NCBI GenBank assembly: GCA_029880285.1
Contig: JAOUOS010000015.1
Coordinates: forward strand, 1-64,000
DNA from: Spirochaetia bacterium
Lineage (GTDB): Bacteria > Spirochaetota > Leptospiria > Turneriellales > JAOUOS01
Direction of reading: 5' to 3'
DNA: 64,000 nucleotides
Position 1 is the stretch's first letter; each line of letters opens with the position of its first letter. Made by a program: the position numbers and the translations under genes. Of the stretch, positions 30,600-40,692 are shown one piece after another. Under the pieces are notes generated by a model. That model was given only the letters and a program-made list of their open reading frames with translations. It had not been told where the DNA came from and made no database searches.

Positions 30600-33335
30600 T
30601 TAATTCAATTTGGTAATACGAAGTTCGTATTTACCGGTAACATTTACTGCCCGTTCTACCCGAAGTATCACAGCTTTAGGATCTACAGCCGCAGGATCAG
30701 GTGTTAAGCTGGCAGCCGTAATTGTATAACCATCAGGAGTGTCACTGCTAAAAAGCATGTTGCCATTATATTTATCATAGCCAAAAATACGTATATCAGT
30801 GTAATTATTGTAGTTTGGATCATTTCCGCTTAAGTCATTTTGATCATATACGTCTATTTTAATATTACTATTCAATTGAATTTCATACCAGTATATATTA
30901 TTTGTTGAAAAATCAGGTGAAAGTTTTTCTTTTATGATAATCGCGTTTACGGGGAAGTCTGTGGTATTGGTTGTATTATAAACAGCTTCTAATGTAGTAG
31001 GCGGCCAGTAATAAGAAATTACATCAAAACTTCCGTCTGGAGACGAAAGCATCTCAGAACCGTCTATAAAGTAGGGTTCTGCCTTTAGAATTATATCTGA
31101 AGCACTTGTCGCTTCAATAATTTGTCCTTGTGTGTATCCATTATTAATTCTTTCAAAAGGCATTGATGTATAAGTATCTGCATAGGGCGTACCAGATAAA
31201 TTATACGCGCTTAATAAAACATTAGCTGATTTTGTGTAATTGCCTTCACTTACATCGTTCCATAAAATAAGATATTTAGCAGATACAGGAGGTGTAGTAG
31301 TTTCATTAAGTCGAATCCATGTATTACTATAAGAAAAATTAGTAAGCATATTTGTGTATGTCGTGTTATTAACGTCAATTAGGGTTGGGCAAATACCTGT
31401 ACAGTCAACGTTTGTTAAATTATCCCAATAAACATTAGTCTCTGCGGCTTTTATAGAATAACTTCCCGTAGATACACCATAGTAACCTTGTACTCTTATA
31501 TATATTTTTCCATCTGCCGCAGGAAAAAACCGGCGCGTATAATTGTAGCCATGGTCAGCTAAATAAAAATAAGGTTCCATTGTCGTATCTTTATAAGCTG
31601 AAACATTTATATCGGCTGTTGGCGCGCTACCGTCATGATCGTAACTGTCTTGCCAGGCAATAAAATATTCACTGTTTTGCAAAGCATCTTTCGCGTACCA
31701 TTTTACCTCACCTACAGTGGTTAATGTATCTGGTATAAAACTTGCACTGGTTATTAAAGCAGGGTCATATGATTTTAAAGATATTTGATAATCATATAAT
31801 TTTTTAAAATCAGAATCTCTTTCAGTATTAGGGTCTCCATCGGCAAGTATAGGGTCAGTAACTTGTATCATATAAGTTCCCGGCGTTGAAAACTTATAAG
31901 GTTTTATTATTTTTTTACCCGTAGTTGGTGAGCCAAAAGGGATAAAAGAGGTTGAGGGTACATCCCATTGATAAAGCTGCATAGCAATATTAATGGCGGT
32001 ACTTTCTTCATACATTGGTATCTCTACCACTGCTCCACCTTCATCTTTATAAGTATAAATATAGATACCATTATTGATTTTAATTTCATAAACCAAAGTT
32101 GTATCTGTGATTTCAAATTGAATATAATCATATGCGTCTTCTATAACATTACCCTGATTGTCAAATGACTCACCAAGAGATCGAATTTGTGGTGTATCGT
32201 TAATGGTAATAGATTTAGCTGTGGCTTCTGTGTCATCATCTTCATATTCATCACCCCACTTGCAGTTTGTAGAACATTCGTCATTGGCGGTGTCATTGCC
32301 GTCATCGCATTCTTCATTAAGATGCACCTGTACAACACCATTACCGCATATTTCTGTGTAGCAATTTATATCGCATCCATCATTATTTCTTAATAAACAT
32401 GTTCCATCGCCTATTCCTGTACATTGATCATTTGAATAGCATGCTGTTCCATCTGTACAATGTTTACCGTCTTCACATTGTTCACCCGCGGCGTTATTTT
32501 CATACATATCACCGCAAAATACAGCTGTACAGTCTTTATTGCAAGATGCTGTATCAATATTTGGAGTTTCGCATGCTTCTCCCCTATTTACGTTTATATA
32601 TCCATCACCGCATGAAGCGACAGTACAATTGGCATTACAGTTAAAAGTTTGTCCGCTTCCGTCACATGCTTCTCCCGCATCTACTACACCATCACCGCAT
32701 GAAGCAGGTTTTGTTATAGTACAGTCATTTTCACAGCCGTCGCCATCAGTATTGCTGCCGTCATCACACTGCTCTGCGTTTTGAACTTGATGTACCCCAT
32801 TACCGCACTCTTCAGCGACACAGTCAGCATCGCATCCATCGCCCAATATATCGTTGCTGTCATCGCATGTTTCGCCTGAAGCATGGTTAATAATACTATC
32901 TTTACACATTGCCGGTGTGCAGTTATAATTGCAGTCTTCGCTGTCATCCACGCCTTCAGCTTTGTAATTAATTGTTACTTGACCAGTGTATATATCAACT
33001 TTAATATCATATACATCAGGATCACATTGTTCACCGTCAAGATGTGTTTCAAGTCCATTGGTTGAAAGCACATTGCGAATTGTTTCATTAAGATGCCCAT
33101 CACCGCACCACGGCATTGTACAGTCGGCATCACAATAAGGCGTGTCTATTTTGCCTTTATCGCATTCTTCATCATTAAATGTTTGAACATTAAAATCACC
33201 GCATGTAGGCGGATATCTCGCGTCAACAACCTCAGGAACCACTAAATCTAAAAAAGTATCCTTGCCCGCGCAGGTAATTATAAATAATGTAAAAATAATT
33301 AATTGAAGTATTTTTTTTGTATATTTTATTTTCAT
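30600..33335 (-). CDS. Large lipoprotein with eight DUF4215 Cys-rich repeats
   Basis: A 911-residue lipoprotein: signal peptide with FIITC lipobox near residue 22. Residues about 45-370 hold eight cysteine-rich repeats of the DUF4215 type, each opening CGDG, CGNG or CKD and containing a core like EQCDDGSNTDGDGCENDC. Their spacing of six Cys with acidic loops suggests disulfide and calcium stabilisation. Next comes DEYEDDDTEATAKSITIND, the start of a PPC-like beta sandwich (about 372-510), then further beta-rich domains to the end. It is probably a surface or outer-membrane-anchored adhesion or recognition protein. The DsbA-like gene lies just downstream. Confidence 0.82.
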   Translation of the reverse strand: MKIKYTKKILQLIIFTLFIITCAGKDTFLDLVVPEVVDARYPPTCGDFNVQTFNDEECDKGKIDTPYCDADCTMPWCGDGHLNETIRNVLSTNGLETHLDGEQCDPDVYDIKVDIYTGQVTINYKAEGVDDSEDCNYNCTPAMCKDSIINHASGETCDDSNDILGDGCDADCVAEECGNGVHQVQNAEQCDDGSNTDGDGCENDCTITKPASCGDGVVDAGEACDGSGQTFNCNANCTVASCGDGYINVNRGEACETPNIDTASCNKDCTAVFCGDMYENNAAGEQCEDGKHCTDGTACYSNDQCTGIGDGTCLLRNNDGCDINCYTEICGNGVVQVHLNEECDDGNDTANDECSTNCKWGDEYEDDDTEATAKSITINDTPQIRSLGESFDNQGNVIEDAYDYIQFEITDTTLVYEIKINNGIYIYTYKDEGGAVVEIPMYEESTAINIAMQLYQWDVPSTSFIPFGSPTTGKKIIKPYKFSTPGTYMIQVTDPILADGDPNTERDSDFKKLYDYQISLKSYDPALITSASFIPDTLTTVGEVKWYAKDALQNSEYFIAWQDSYDHDGSAPTADINVSAYKDTTMEPYFYLADHGYNYTRRFFPAADGKIYIRVQGYYGVSTGSYSIKAAETNVYWDNLTNVDCTGICPTLIDVNNTTYTNMLTNFSYSNTWIRLNETTTPPVSAKYLILWNDVSEGNYTKSANVLLSAYNLSGTPYADTYTSMPFERINNGYTQGQIIEATSASDIILKAEPYFIDGSEMLSSPDGSFDVISYYWPPTTLEAVYNTTNTTDFPVNAIIIKEKLSPDFSTNNIYWYEIQLNSNIKIDVYDQNDLSGNDPNYNNYTDIRIFGYDKYNGNMLFSSDTPDGYTITAASLTPDPAAVDPKAVILRVERAVNVTGKYELRITKLN

Positions 33336-33476
33336 TATAAATTCCGTATTTTTTATAGTAGATTCAAACGGGTATATATTTAACGCTTGATTTCATTTTT
33401 ATGGGCCATAGTAATTGTTTATAACAATTTAATATTAGATAAAATAAAATATAAATACGCAATGTCAAGATGTATT

Positions 33477-34664
33477 TTATTTAAATAAGTATTTTATATC
33501 GGCGTAAAGCCGCATACTGCCAAATATAATATGCAAAGATTTGTTATATTTATGAATAATATTTTTTATATCATGTATATCTTCTATTGAAGATAGCTTT
33601 ATTTTATGATTATTATTTAGGGTATTTATGTCGTACAAGGTATAAAATTGTGACTCATTTTCAATATGTATTAGAAAAATATCTTGTATATATTTTGAGT
33701 TCACAGCTTTTTGAAAACTTTTTATTATAGAAAAAATGTTGCGCTCTTTAAGACAATTTATATATACATGTATTTTTAAATTCGTATAATTCTTTTTAAT
33801 ATACCTGCCTAATTCATTTGCCGCAATATCATTATGGGCGCAGTCAAAAATAACAATAGGATCTTCATTTAATATTTCAAGACGGCCGGGTATTTTTATG
33901 TCAACTAAAGGCGGTTTTTGGTTGAAAAAATGGAAAAATATTTTTTCACATATTTTATAATTTGTTTCTAAATAACTTTTACAATTTCTTATATTAAAAT
34001 ATTTTAATGAAGTTTTTTCACGATTAACTTTTTCTTCAATTATTTTTTTAACCGGAGGTTTTTGAAAAAAACTGTATACTATTGAATTTGGTTTTATAAC
34101 CGCGGCTTTTTCCTGAGCAATTTTATTTAATGTTTTTCCCAGAATATTCATATGGTCTAAACCTATAGGTGTTATTACAATCAACCGTGCATTTATATTG
34201 TTTGTTGAATCTAACCGCCCGCCTAGCCCTGCTTCAATAACGGCCCAGTTGACTTTTTCATTTTTAAAATGTAAAAATGCCATTGCTGTTAATGTGTCAA
34301 AAAAACTAAGATTATATTTTTTAATAAACGGTTTTATTTTTGTAAAAAGTGAGATTAGTTTTTTATCTGAAATGAGAAGATCATTTACTAAAATTCGTTC
34401 ATTAATTTTAATAAGATGAGGCGAAAGAAAAGCGGCGGTTTTAAAGCCTTTTTTATAAAGCATGCGCGAAAGATAATGCGTTACGCTACCTTTACCCGAA
34501 GTTCCCACAACATGAATAGAGTTAAAACTATTTTGAGGGTTCCCCATCTCTTTCAAAAATAAAGATAAGTTTTCAGGAGAATAAGAATTAGGTATAAATC
34601 TTCTGGATTTTTCATAATTATTGTCTTTGAAAAAATTTATAATAGTGTTTTCAATATTTTTCAT
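33477..34664 (-). CDS. folC: Folylpolyglutamate synthase / dihydrofolate synthase
   Basis: A 395-residue Mur-ligase-family enzyme that adds glutamate to folates (and possibly dihydropteroate). Seen: the ATP loop VVGTSGKGSVTHYLSRML, SPHLIKINERILVND, EAGLGGRLDSTN, TPIGLDHMNILGKTLNKIA with the metal His, and IFDCAHNDIAANEL for the C-terminal domain. Length is a little under the usual 420-430, mainly in a short C-terminal domain. It lies 28 bases downstream of the 587-residue secreted protein gene in a minus-strand cluster. Confidence 0.9.
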   Translation of the reverse strand: MKNIENTIINFFKDNNYEKSRRFIPNSYSPENLSLFLKEMGNPQNSFNSIHVVGTSGKGSVTHYLSRMLYKKGFKTAAFLSPHLIKINERILVNDLLISDKKLISLFTKIKPFIKKYNLSFFDTLTAMAFLHFKNEKVNWAVIEAGLGGRLDSTNNINARLIVITPIGLDHMNILGKTLNKIAQEKAAVIKPNSIVYSFFQKPPVKKIIEEKVNREKTSLKYFNIRNCKSYLETNYKICEKIFFHFFNQKPPLVDIKIPGRLEILNEDPIVIFDCAHNDIAANELGRYIKKNYTNLKIHVYINCLKERNIFSIIKSFQKAVNSKYIQDIFLIHIENESQFYTLYDINTLNNNHKIKLSSIEDIHDIKNIIHKYNKSLHIIFGSMRLYADIKYLFK

Positions 34665-34692
34665 TTAAAATAAATGTTTAATGAGGCTTTAA

Positions 34693-36456
34693 TTATTTGT
34701 TTTTCGACAGTTTACTTTCTATTTCTTTCAGCATTTTTCGATATTTTTTTAATTCATCCGCGTTATTTTTATGTTCCCTAATTTTTTGTCTAATGAATTG
34801 AATTTGCATTAATAATTCGGTATTTTCTCTTAAGCTTGGCTCATTAGCGGGATTAAACGGGTCAATAAAAAATAAATAATGCAGAGTTGAACTGTATTGT
34901 AGGCTTCGTTTATCCTGCGCTTTAAGATGAAGATAATATTTACCCGGTTTTAGGTTTTTGTTTATTTCAGCTATTCCGTTTAATACTTTTAAGGGTTCAT
35001 TGGGTTCATCTCTGGGTTTAGAGCTGATTTCTGCATAATAGTTAACCGGTTCGGGATTAGTAAAAACAAATTTTAACTTACCCTGCGGGACAACATCCTG
35101 CGCCACCTGGTTTAATAAAAGAATTCTGGGTTCTTCGGGCTGGTATTTCCAATAAATAGGTAAATGGTAGAGCGGAGATAAATAGCCTGTTTCTGGCACT
35201 GTTAATTGAATATGAAACCCGTAAAAGCCGTCTTTTAAATTATCAAATGTTAGTTCATTTTTTGTTAATATACGATCTTCGGCTACGGGTTCTGAATCTT
35301 CCTTTTGATCTAATAAATATCTATAAGCAAACTTTTTGTTTTCAGGATTTGTCTGCCACCAAATTCTAAGCGAAGCAGGGTTTTTTTGAGTGTTTATTTC
35401 CCACGATATATTATAAATAAAAGCTGTAGTTTCATCCCAATTAGTTTTATACAGATGATGAAACTCTGTTTCAGTAAGTATGCTAATTTTCTTATTTAGC
35501 CATAGCGGATGGATAGTTTTATTCCAAAATAATTTTTTTTCTTGAAGTTTGCCTTTAATTTTTCTATTTGCGTAATCAATATATTCAAGTTTATATATAT
35601 TGTTGGTTTTTGATGAAGGGAACAATAAGAAAAAACTATTTTCATGCACAATAGGAACAAATTCATCGGCAAACCTTAGATTATTATTTTGGTATTCATC
35701 TATGTATTTTAAATTTTTATCATACCAGAAGCGCCATAGTCTGCCGCTACCGTCTATTCCTGATAAATACAGAATATTGTTCCATGAAAAATACTGGGGT
35801 TTCATTATATGTGAGGGTAGCTGGTGTAACGTCATATTTCCATCTTGCCAGATTGCCCAGGTAAATCGGCTTGATGTTCTTAAAATAGCGTGAATTTTTT
35901 TAACATTCCATTCAAGAAACAATGCTTCAATAGGATGTTCAGTAATATATATTTCGGTATTTTTCTCATCTTTAAATAAAGATATAACATGATTATTTTT
36001 GTTTTTATAGTAAAAGGCACAAACAGGATTACCTTTTAGGTCAATTCGAACGTCAGCTTTTAATATTTCATAGTCTATAGAATATTCTGCCTGATAAATT
36101 ATTTTATTAGATTTGTCAAAGGCTAAAAAAATTATTTGTTTTGCCGTATTAGACACTGCAAAAATTAAATCTCCTTTTACAATAGGAAAATGTTTGATAA
36201 TATCAGGTTTGTAGGTAAAATAGAAAAGTTTTTTGTTGATGATGTTTTTCTCATCTGATAAATCATAAAGTACAAGCGCTTCATTTTCTATCGCGTAAAA
36301 ATTATTTTTCCATGATCCCCAGTGAGTTTCTATGGGTATTGTATTTATAAGAGGCCATGAATTTGCTAAACTTAATGAATTTGTAAAAAAATAAAGAAAA
36401 ATAAAAAAAAATTGAATAAATATTTTTTTGTGATATGTATATTTGTTTTTTTTCAT
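34693..36456 (-). CDS. Secreted beta-propeller/Ig-like protein with coiled-coil tail
   Basis: A 587-residue exported protein (signal peptide about residues 1-31). Residues 35-330 have repeating strand-turn segments (GSWKNNFYAIENEALVLYD, FTWAIWQDGNMTL, YLSGIDGSGRLWRFWYD) suggesting a beta propeller. Residues 345-540 look like two fibronectin/Ig-like domains (LKDGFYGFHIQLTVPETGY, LKPGKYYLHLKAQDKRSLQ). The last 45 residues form a basic coiled coil. The same kind of Ig-like domain occurs in the next gene upstream (869/845 residues), so they are likely partners. No catalytic motif is seen and the function is unknown. Confidence 0.68.
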   Translation of the reverse strand: MKKNKYTYHKKIFIQFFFIFLYFFTNSLSLANSWPLINTIPIETHWGSWKNNFYAIENEALVLYDLSDEKNIINKKLFYFTYKPDIIKHFPIVKGDLIFAVSNTAKQIIFLAFDKSNKIIYQAEYSIDYEILKADVRIDLKGNPVCAFYYKNKNNHVISLFKDEKNTEIYITEHPIEALFLEWNVKKIHAILRTSSRFTWAIWQDGNMTLHQLPSHIMKPQYFSWNNILYLSGIDGSGRLWRFWYDKNLKYIDEYQNNNLRFADEFVPIVHENSFFLLFPSSKTNNIYKLEYIDYANRKIKGKLQEKKLFWNKTIHPLWLNKKISILTETEFHHLYKTNWDETTAFIYNISWEINTQKNPASLRIWWQTNPENKKFAYRYLLDQKEDSEPVAEDRILTKNELTFDNLKDGFYGFHIQLTVPETGYLSPLYHLPIYWKYQPEEPRILLLNQVAQDVVPQGKLKFVFTNPEPVNYYAEISSKPRDEPNEPLKVLNGIAEINKNLKPGKYYLHLKAQDKRSLQYSSTLHYLFFIDPFNPANEPSLRENTELLMQIQFIRQKIREHKNNADELKKYRKMLKEIESKLSKNK

Positions 36457-36529
36457 AAAAGCATAATTATATTTACTGAGTTTACATTAACCGACAAATT
36501 GTCAAAAATTTTAAGAAAATAATTTAAAT

Positions 36530-39067
36530 TTAACTCTTTTCATGAAGAAACTTACTTAGACGGTAACGTAGTAAATCAGTATTTTTGTAAGCGATTGTTA
36601 AAAAAAATATAGTGAAAACTCCTAATATTCCTGTAATAATAATCATTTTTTTAGAAATATAAGGTTCTATTTCTATTCTTACATAACTATAGTTATCCAT
36701 TGTATTCCATTTTTTTATAGAATATAAAGGTTTTACCGTTAAATAATATACTCCCGGTTTTAAATTATAAAGATATTCAGGACCTCCCAGAGAATTGATT
36801 TTTCCTTTGGGTATTTCGGGCCTTCTGGTTAATTGCCATGTATAGCCTTTTAAAATAGTTGAAAAATTTTTATCAACAGAAAAAGTTATCTCGTATAAAT
36901 TTTCTGATATTTTTATATCAATATTAGGAATTGATTTTTCTCCAATAAAACGTTTTTTGATTTTTTTCTCTTCTTTTTTTAGAACAAGTCTTTTAATAGG
37001 CTCTTTTTTTTCTATTCTTTCAAAATAAGAATTTTCAATATCGCTTTGTTTACCGTCTGAAAATAGAATTCCTATTGAGACCGTATAGAGTCCTTCTTTA
37101 AGTGATGAAACTGGAAAAGAAGCGGCAAAACCTTCTTTTGTTTTTTCTAAATCTATTTCTTTACCTGTGGTAAACGGGTCTTGGGTTTCAGAAGAGATAT
37201 TTATATATATTTTTTGTGGAATTATTTTCTTTTGTGGAATTACCGTTATTTTATAGTCTTTGTCAGTTAATTGTCCCGAGACGATATTATCTAATAAAAA
37301 ATAATCCTTTAGAGCGCCGGTGGTTACAATAACCTCATAAGCGGCCGTATTTGATAAATTACCTGCCATGTCTTCAGCTTGAACAAGAAAGAAGTAATTT
37401 CCGGGTTTAATATTTTCTAGCAAAACTTCTGTTTTTGTAGTAGATTTAGTTAGTTTTGCTCCTCTGTTTTTTGAAAATTCGTAAAAATAACGTTTTATGC
37501 CCGCATCATCAATAGAGTCAAAACGCATCAAGGCCGCATTTTTTTCACTACCCGTATTTTCAGGATGACTGGATGACGAAATAAGAGGAGCAGAGGGCGG
37601 GGTTGCGTCAATAATAAAGGGATAATGCGCCGTTAGAGATTCATTGCCCGCCTTATCTTTATATTTTAAATGAAGATAATGAACACCGCCGCTTAATTTA
37701 TCAAGCATTATTTGTTTTGTTTTAGTTTCTAAGTTATATATTTGCGGTATTGTATCAGGAATATTATCTAATATATACGCATAACTTTCTATTTCTGAAG
37801 GTTCATAGGGTATGTCCCACTTAAAAATTGCTTTTGACTGGTTTACGGCTAAATTTTCAGGATGAGTCGTTGAATAAATTTTAGGTGTGACTGCCTCTGT
37901 ATCAGCTTTTTTTACTATTAAACTATCTTTTGATAAATAAAAAAGGTATATATTATCCTGCCATGCTACGATATAGGGTTTTTGCGCTCCGTTTTTTTCT
38001 TTTGAAATATTATGTTCTTCGCCTATAAATTTTGTATTTTTTTTATTAAAATAAATTCCATAAATTTGTGAAGGCGATTCTCTAAAATCATGCCATGCCA
38101 TAATTCTGCCCGTTTTTGGCAGGTGTGCCATTACAGGTAGGTAGCAGTTAGCATTTGTGTTTGATACTTGCTCTACCGGCATATCTTGGCGGCCGTAATA
38201 GATGGACCATTTTTGTTTTTCATGAGATTGCCAAACCCATTCAATATTGTTATCTATTTTTACGGCAAAAGGAGAAAAATCATTGTAGTCATTGTTTGTT
38301 AGGCGTATAGGATTTTCGTAAGATTCTCCTAAATCGGTGGAATAAACATGAAAAATTTCATCTTTAAAAGTTTTTTGCAGTCTGTTTTGATAAAGCAGAT
38401 GAATTTCATCTTCTTCCATAACTACTGAAGGGAAAAAAATGCCCCGGCCAATCTGTTTGACATCACTTATAATGGGTTTAAGCTCTATAAATTTTCCATT
38501 TGATTCTACAGCATGCATTAACGTAAAATGATTTGTGACTGTTTCTTCCTGATAAAAAAGGTGAAAATTTCCATTTTCATCGGCTGTCAAATAAGGCAGG
38601 ATCGTTGTTTTGTTATTCGTTGAGTTTAAAATTTCTACTTTCTTAAAGTTTACTTCTTCACTATCGCTAAATATATATTTAATAACAGTTCCGCCTTTTT
38701 CAAAATCAGTTTCCTGCCAGGCCACGGCGATTTTGTTTTTAAAAACGGCAGTAGTAGGATGTAAAGGAAATAAAACTGAGGCCGGTTCTAATTTTACTTT
38801 TTGAACAGAAAAACTTTTTGACTTAGTGCCGTTAAATACATGAAGTTTAATTTCAAGATTTGTAATTTGATTTTCTTTAAAGGCAGATAATAAATGTTCA
38901 GTGACAATATATATTCCGCTTTGATTTTTAAAGCTTCCGTTTTTGTAGACAGAATAATCCTGTGTTTTATTCGAAATATCAATGGAATCATACCATCCTA
39001 CCGGCTTAGCATAAATATGTAAATTGCATATAATGAGTAAAATTATTATTCTAACAATATGAAGCAT
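36530..39067 (-). CDS. Secreted sialidase-fold/Ig-domain protein with C-terminal anchor
   Basis: An 845-residue protein from ATG 39067, chosen because MLHIVRIIILLIICNLHIYA is a normal signal peptide; the ATG at 39139 would add 24 residues and overlap the next gene. Residues about 20-400 look like a BNR/sialidase-like propeller (YSTDLGESYENPIRLTNNDY, IAWQ and IMAWHDFR motifs). Residues 400-620 hold Ig/fibronectin-like domains with repeated SSSHPENTG and STTHPENLA openings. A single membrane helix lies near the C terminus (IIITGILGVFTIFFLTIAY), followed by basic residues, so the bulk is periplasmic. No sialidase catalytic set is evident, so I do not assign enzyme activity. Confidence 0.68.
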   Translation of the reverse strand: MLHIVRIIILLIICNLHIYAKPVGWYDSIDISNKTQDYSVYKNGSFKNQSGIYIVTEHLLSAFKENQITNLEIKLHVFNGTKSKSFSVQKVKLEPASVLFPLHPTTAVFKNKIAVAWQETDFEKGGTVIKYIFSDSEEVNFKKVEILNSTNNKTTILPYLTADENGNFHLFYQEETVTNHFTLMHAVESNGKFIELKPIISDVKQIGRGIFFPSVVMEEDEIHLLYQNRLQKTFKDEIFHVYSTDLGESYENPIRLTNNDYNDFSPFAVKIDNNIEWVWQSHEKQKWSIYYGRQDMPVEQVSNTNANCYLPVMAHLPKTGRIMAWHDFRESPSQIYGIYFNKKNTKFIGEEHNISKEKNGAQKPYIVAWQDNIYLFYLSKDSLIVKKADTEAVTPKIYSTTHPENLAVNQSKAIFKWDIPYEPSEIESYAYILDNIPDTIPQIYNLETKTKQIMLDKLSGGVHYLHLKYKDKAGNESLTAHYPFIIDATPPSAPLISSSSHPENTGSEKNAALMRFDSIDDAGIKRYFYEFSKNRGAKLTKSTTKTEVLLENIKPGNYFFLVQAEDMAGNLSNTAAYEVIVTTGALKDYFLLDNIVSGQLTDKDYKITVIPQKKIIPQKIYINISSETQDPFTTGKEIDLEKTKEGFAASFPVSSLKEGLYTVSIGILFSDGKQSDIENSYFERIEKKEPIKRLVLKKEEKKIKKRFIGEKSIPNIDIKISENLYEITFSVDKNFSTILKGYTWQLTRRPEIPKGKINSLGGPEYLYNLKPGVYYLTVKPLYSIKKWNTMDNYSYVRIEIEPYISKKMIIITGILGVFTIFFLTIAYKNTDLLRYRLSKFLHEKS

Positions 39068-39113
39068 GGTTATTGTGTTCTTAATTAAACGGCCTAAATC
39101 GTTTAATATCAAC

Positions 39114-40070
39114 TTAAATTTGAATTTCGAGACCTTCATAGGCTGTCTCTATAATTAGTGAATGCGAACCGGCAATCATCTCTTTATATTTTAGCGCCTG
39201 CATGGTCACCTGATCCATCTTGCTGTCATCATAGAAAGGTTCATGGTGAAATAGTATTAATTTTTTTATATTGCTTTTAATGGCAATATCCGTGGCAATA
39301 GCGGCAGAACTATGTCCCCAGTCTATTTTTTGCAGAGATTCTTCAAAAGTATATTGAGTATCAAAAACTAATACATCGGTGTCTCTAAAATATTCAATAT
39401 ATGATCCTATTTCATCCATAGTATCAATATTAAACTCAGCGTCAGAACAAAAAATAAAACTTTTGCCGTCAATTTGCTCGAATTTATAAGAAAAACATCC
39501 GCCGGGATGTCTAACCGCTTTACTCGTATATTTTATATCATGTAGTTTTTCCCATACCCCTTCAGGAAAAAAATTAAAACTTTTTGAAGCTGCCATTTCA
39601 TCCATAGTTAGCGGAAAATGAGTTTTTGTCTGCTGAAAGCGCAAACGTTCTTCAAGATTTTCAACAGAAGAATAAAAATTTATTTTGTTCCCCGGTATAT
39701 AAATTGGCAAAAAAAACATAATACCTTGTATATGATCCCAATGAGTATGCGATAGAAAAATGGATATTTCTCCTGTTCCTGTCATTTTATCAGTATCAAT
39801 AAGCGATTTTCCCAGACTTCTCATGCCGGTGCCGCAGTCTATAATAATTACTTTATTATCATCTGTTCTAAGTTCAATACACGTAGTATTACCGCCGTAT
39901 GTACCTTTTAATGAAAAAGGAAGGGTCTCTAAAAAATGATCAATAGCCTGAGGTGATAAAATATCTGCGGGAGTTGCTAATTCTAAAATTTTTTTTATTT
40001 TTTGTTCTACGCTATATTTTGTTATAGGCGAAGCAATAGATCCACGAACACCCCAGAATTTTATTTTCAT
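39114..40070 (-). CDS. Metallo-beta-lactamase-fold hydrolase
   Basis: A 318-residue cytoplasmic MBL-fold enzyme. KFWGVRGSIASP opens the chain, GGNTTCIEL and IIDCGTGMRSLG follow, and LSHTHWDHIQG holds the HxHxDH metal site. RHPGGCFSYKF, CSDAEFN and WGHSS supply the remaining metal ligands. This group (COG1235-like) includes phosphodiesterases acting on cyclic nucleotides or phosphonates; the substrate is not readable. It begins the minus-strand cluster with the two secreted proteins and folC. Confidence 0.87.
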   Translation of the reverse strand: MKIKFWGVRGSIASPITKYSVEQKIKKILELATPADILSPQAIDHFLETLPFSLKGTYGGNTTCIELRTDDNKVIIIDCGTGMRSLGKSLIDTDKMTGTGEISIFLSHTHWDHIQGIMFFLPIYIPGNKINFYSSVENLEERLRFQQTKTHFPLTMDEMAASKSFNFFPEGVWEKLHDIKYTSKAVRHPGGCFSYKFEQIDGKSFIFCSDAEFNIDTMDEIGSYIEYFRDTDVLVFDTQYTFEESLQKIDWGHSSAAIATDIAIKSNIKKLILFHHEPFYDDSKMDQVTMQALKYKEMIAGSHSLIIETAYEGLEIQI

Positions 40071-40116
40071 TATTTTAGAATCCTAATTTTTGTCTTTTAT
40101 TATAATAACGAAAGAT

Positions 40117-40563
40117 TTAGGGTTTTTTTTCAGCTATTTTTTTAAAAAGTTCAGATAAAGTATTCCATGCTAAAAGCGCGCATTTTATTCTCACCGGGTA
40201 ATTTTTAACGCCTTCAAGAGCTCCTAGATCTTCAAGGTCAAAATTATCTTTAAAAGGGTTTATTTTATCTTCGAGCATCATTTCTTTAAATAATTCTATA
40301 ATTGCTTTAATCTCTTTAATTGGTTTGCCTTTTATGGCTTCAGTCATCATTGAAACCGAGGCCTGACTAATGGAACATCCATTGCCCTCAAATTTTATAT
40401 CTTTAATAATATCATTATCAAATATAAAATATAGATCAATAGAATCTCCACAAAGAGGGTTTTCACCTTTCTCATGAAAATCACAAGTTTTCAAATGGCC
40501 TTTGTTACGGGGATTTTGAAAATGGTCCAATATAACTTCACGGTACAGCTCATCTACAGACAT
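40117..40563 (-). CDS. sufU: SufU/NifU-type iron-sulfur cluster scaffold
   Basis: A 148-residue scaffold protein on which [Fe-S] clusters are built or sulfur is relayed from SufS. Start ATG 40563 is preferred because SufU proteins begin SxDELYREVILDHFxNPRN; a GTG 15 codons upstream is possible. The three Cys are in NPLCGDS, GNGCSISQAS and RIKCALLAW. The segment of about 20 residues between the second and third Cys (INPFKDNFDLEDLGALEGVK) is the insertion that separates SufU from IscU. Asp after the first Cys is present. It stands alone with no suf genes beside it. Confidence 0.9.
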   Translation of the reverse strand: MSVDELYREVILDHFQNPRNKGHLKTCDFHEKGENPLCGDSIDLYFIFDNDIIKDIKFEGNGCSISQASVSMMTEAIKGKPIKEIKAIIELFKEMMLEDKINPFKDNFDLEDLGALEGVKNYPVRIKCALLAWNTLSELFKKIAEKKP

Positions 40564-40692
40564 TCGATAAATATTTTCCTTATTATGAATTAATAAAAAC
40601 CTTTTCACTGCGTCAATATTTTTATATTGAATTGTTCTTGTCGTCTAAGTTAAAATAGCCATGGTGGATTTATAAACTTCATCAATATTAAA

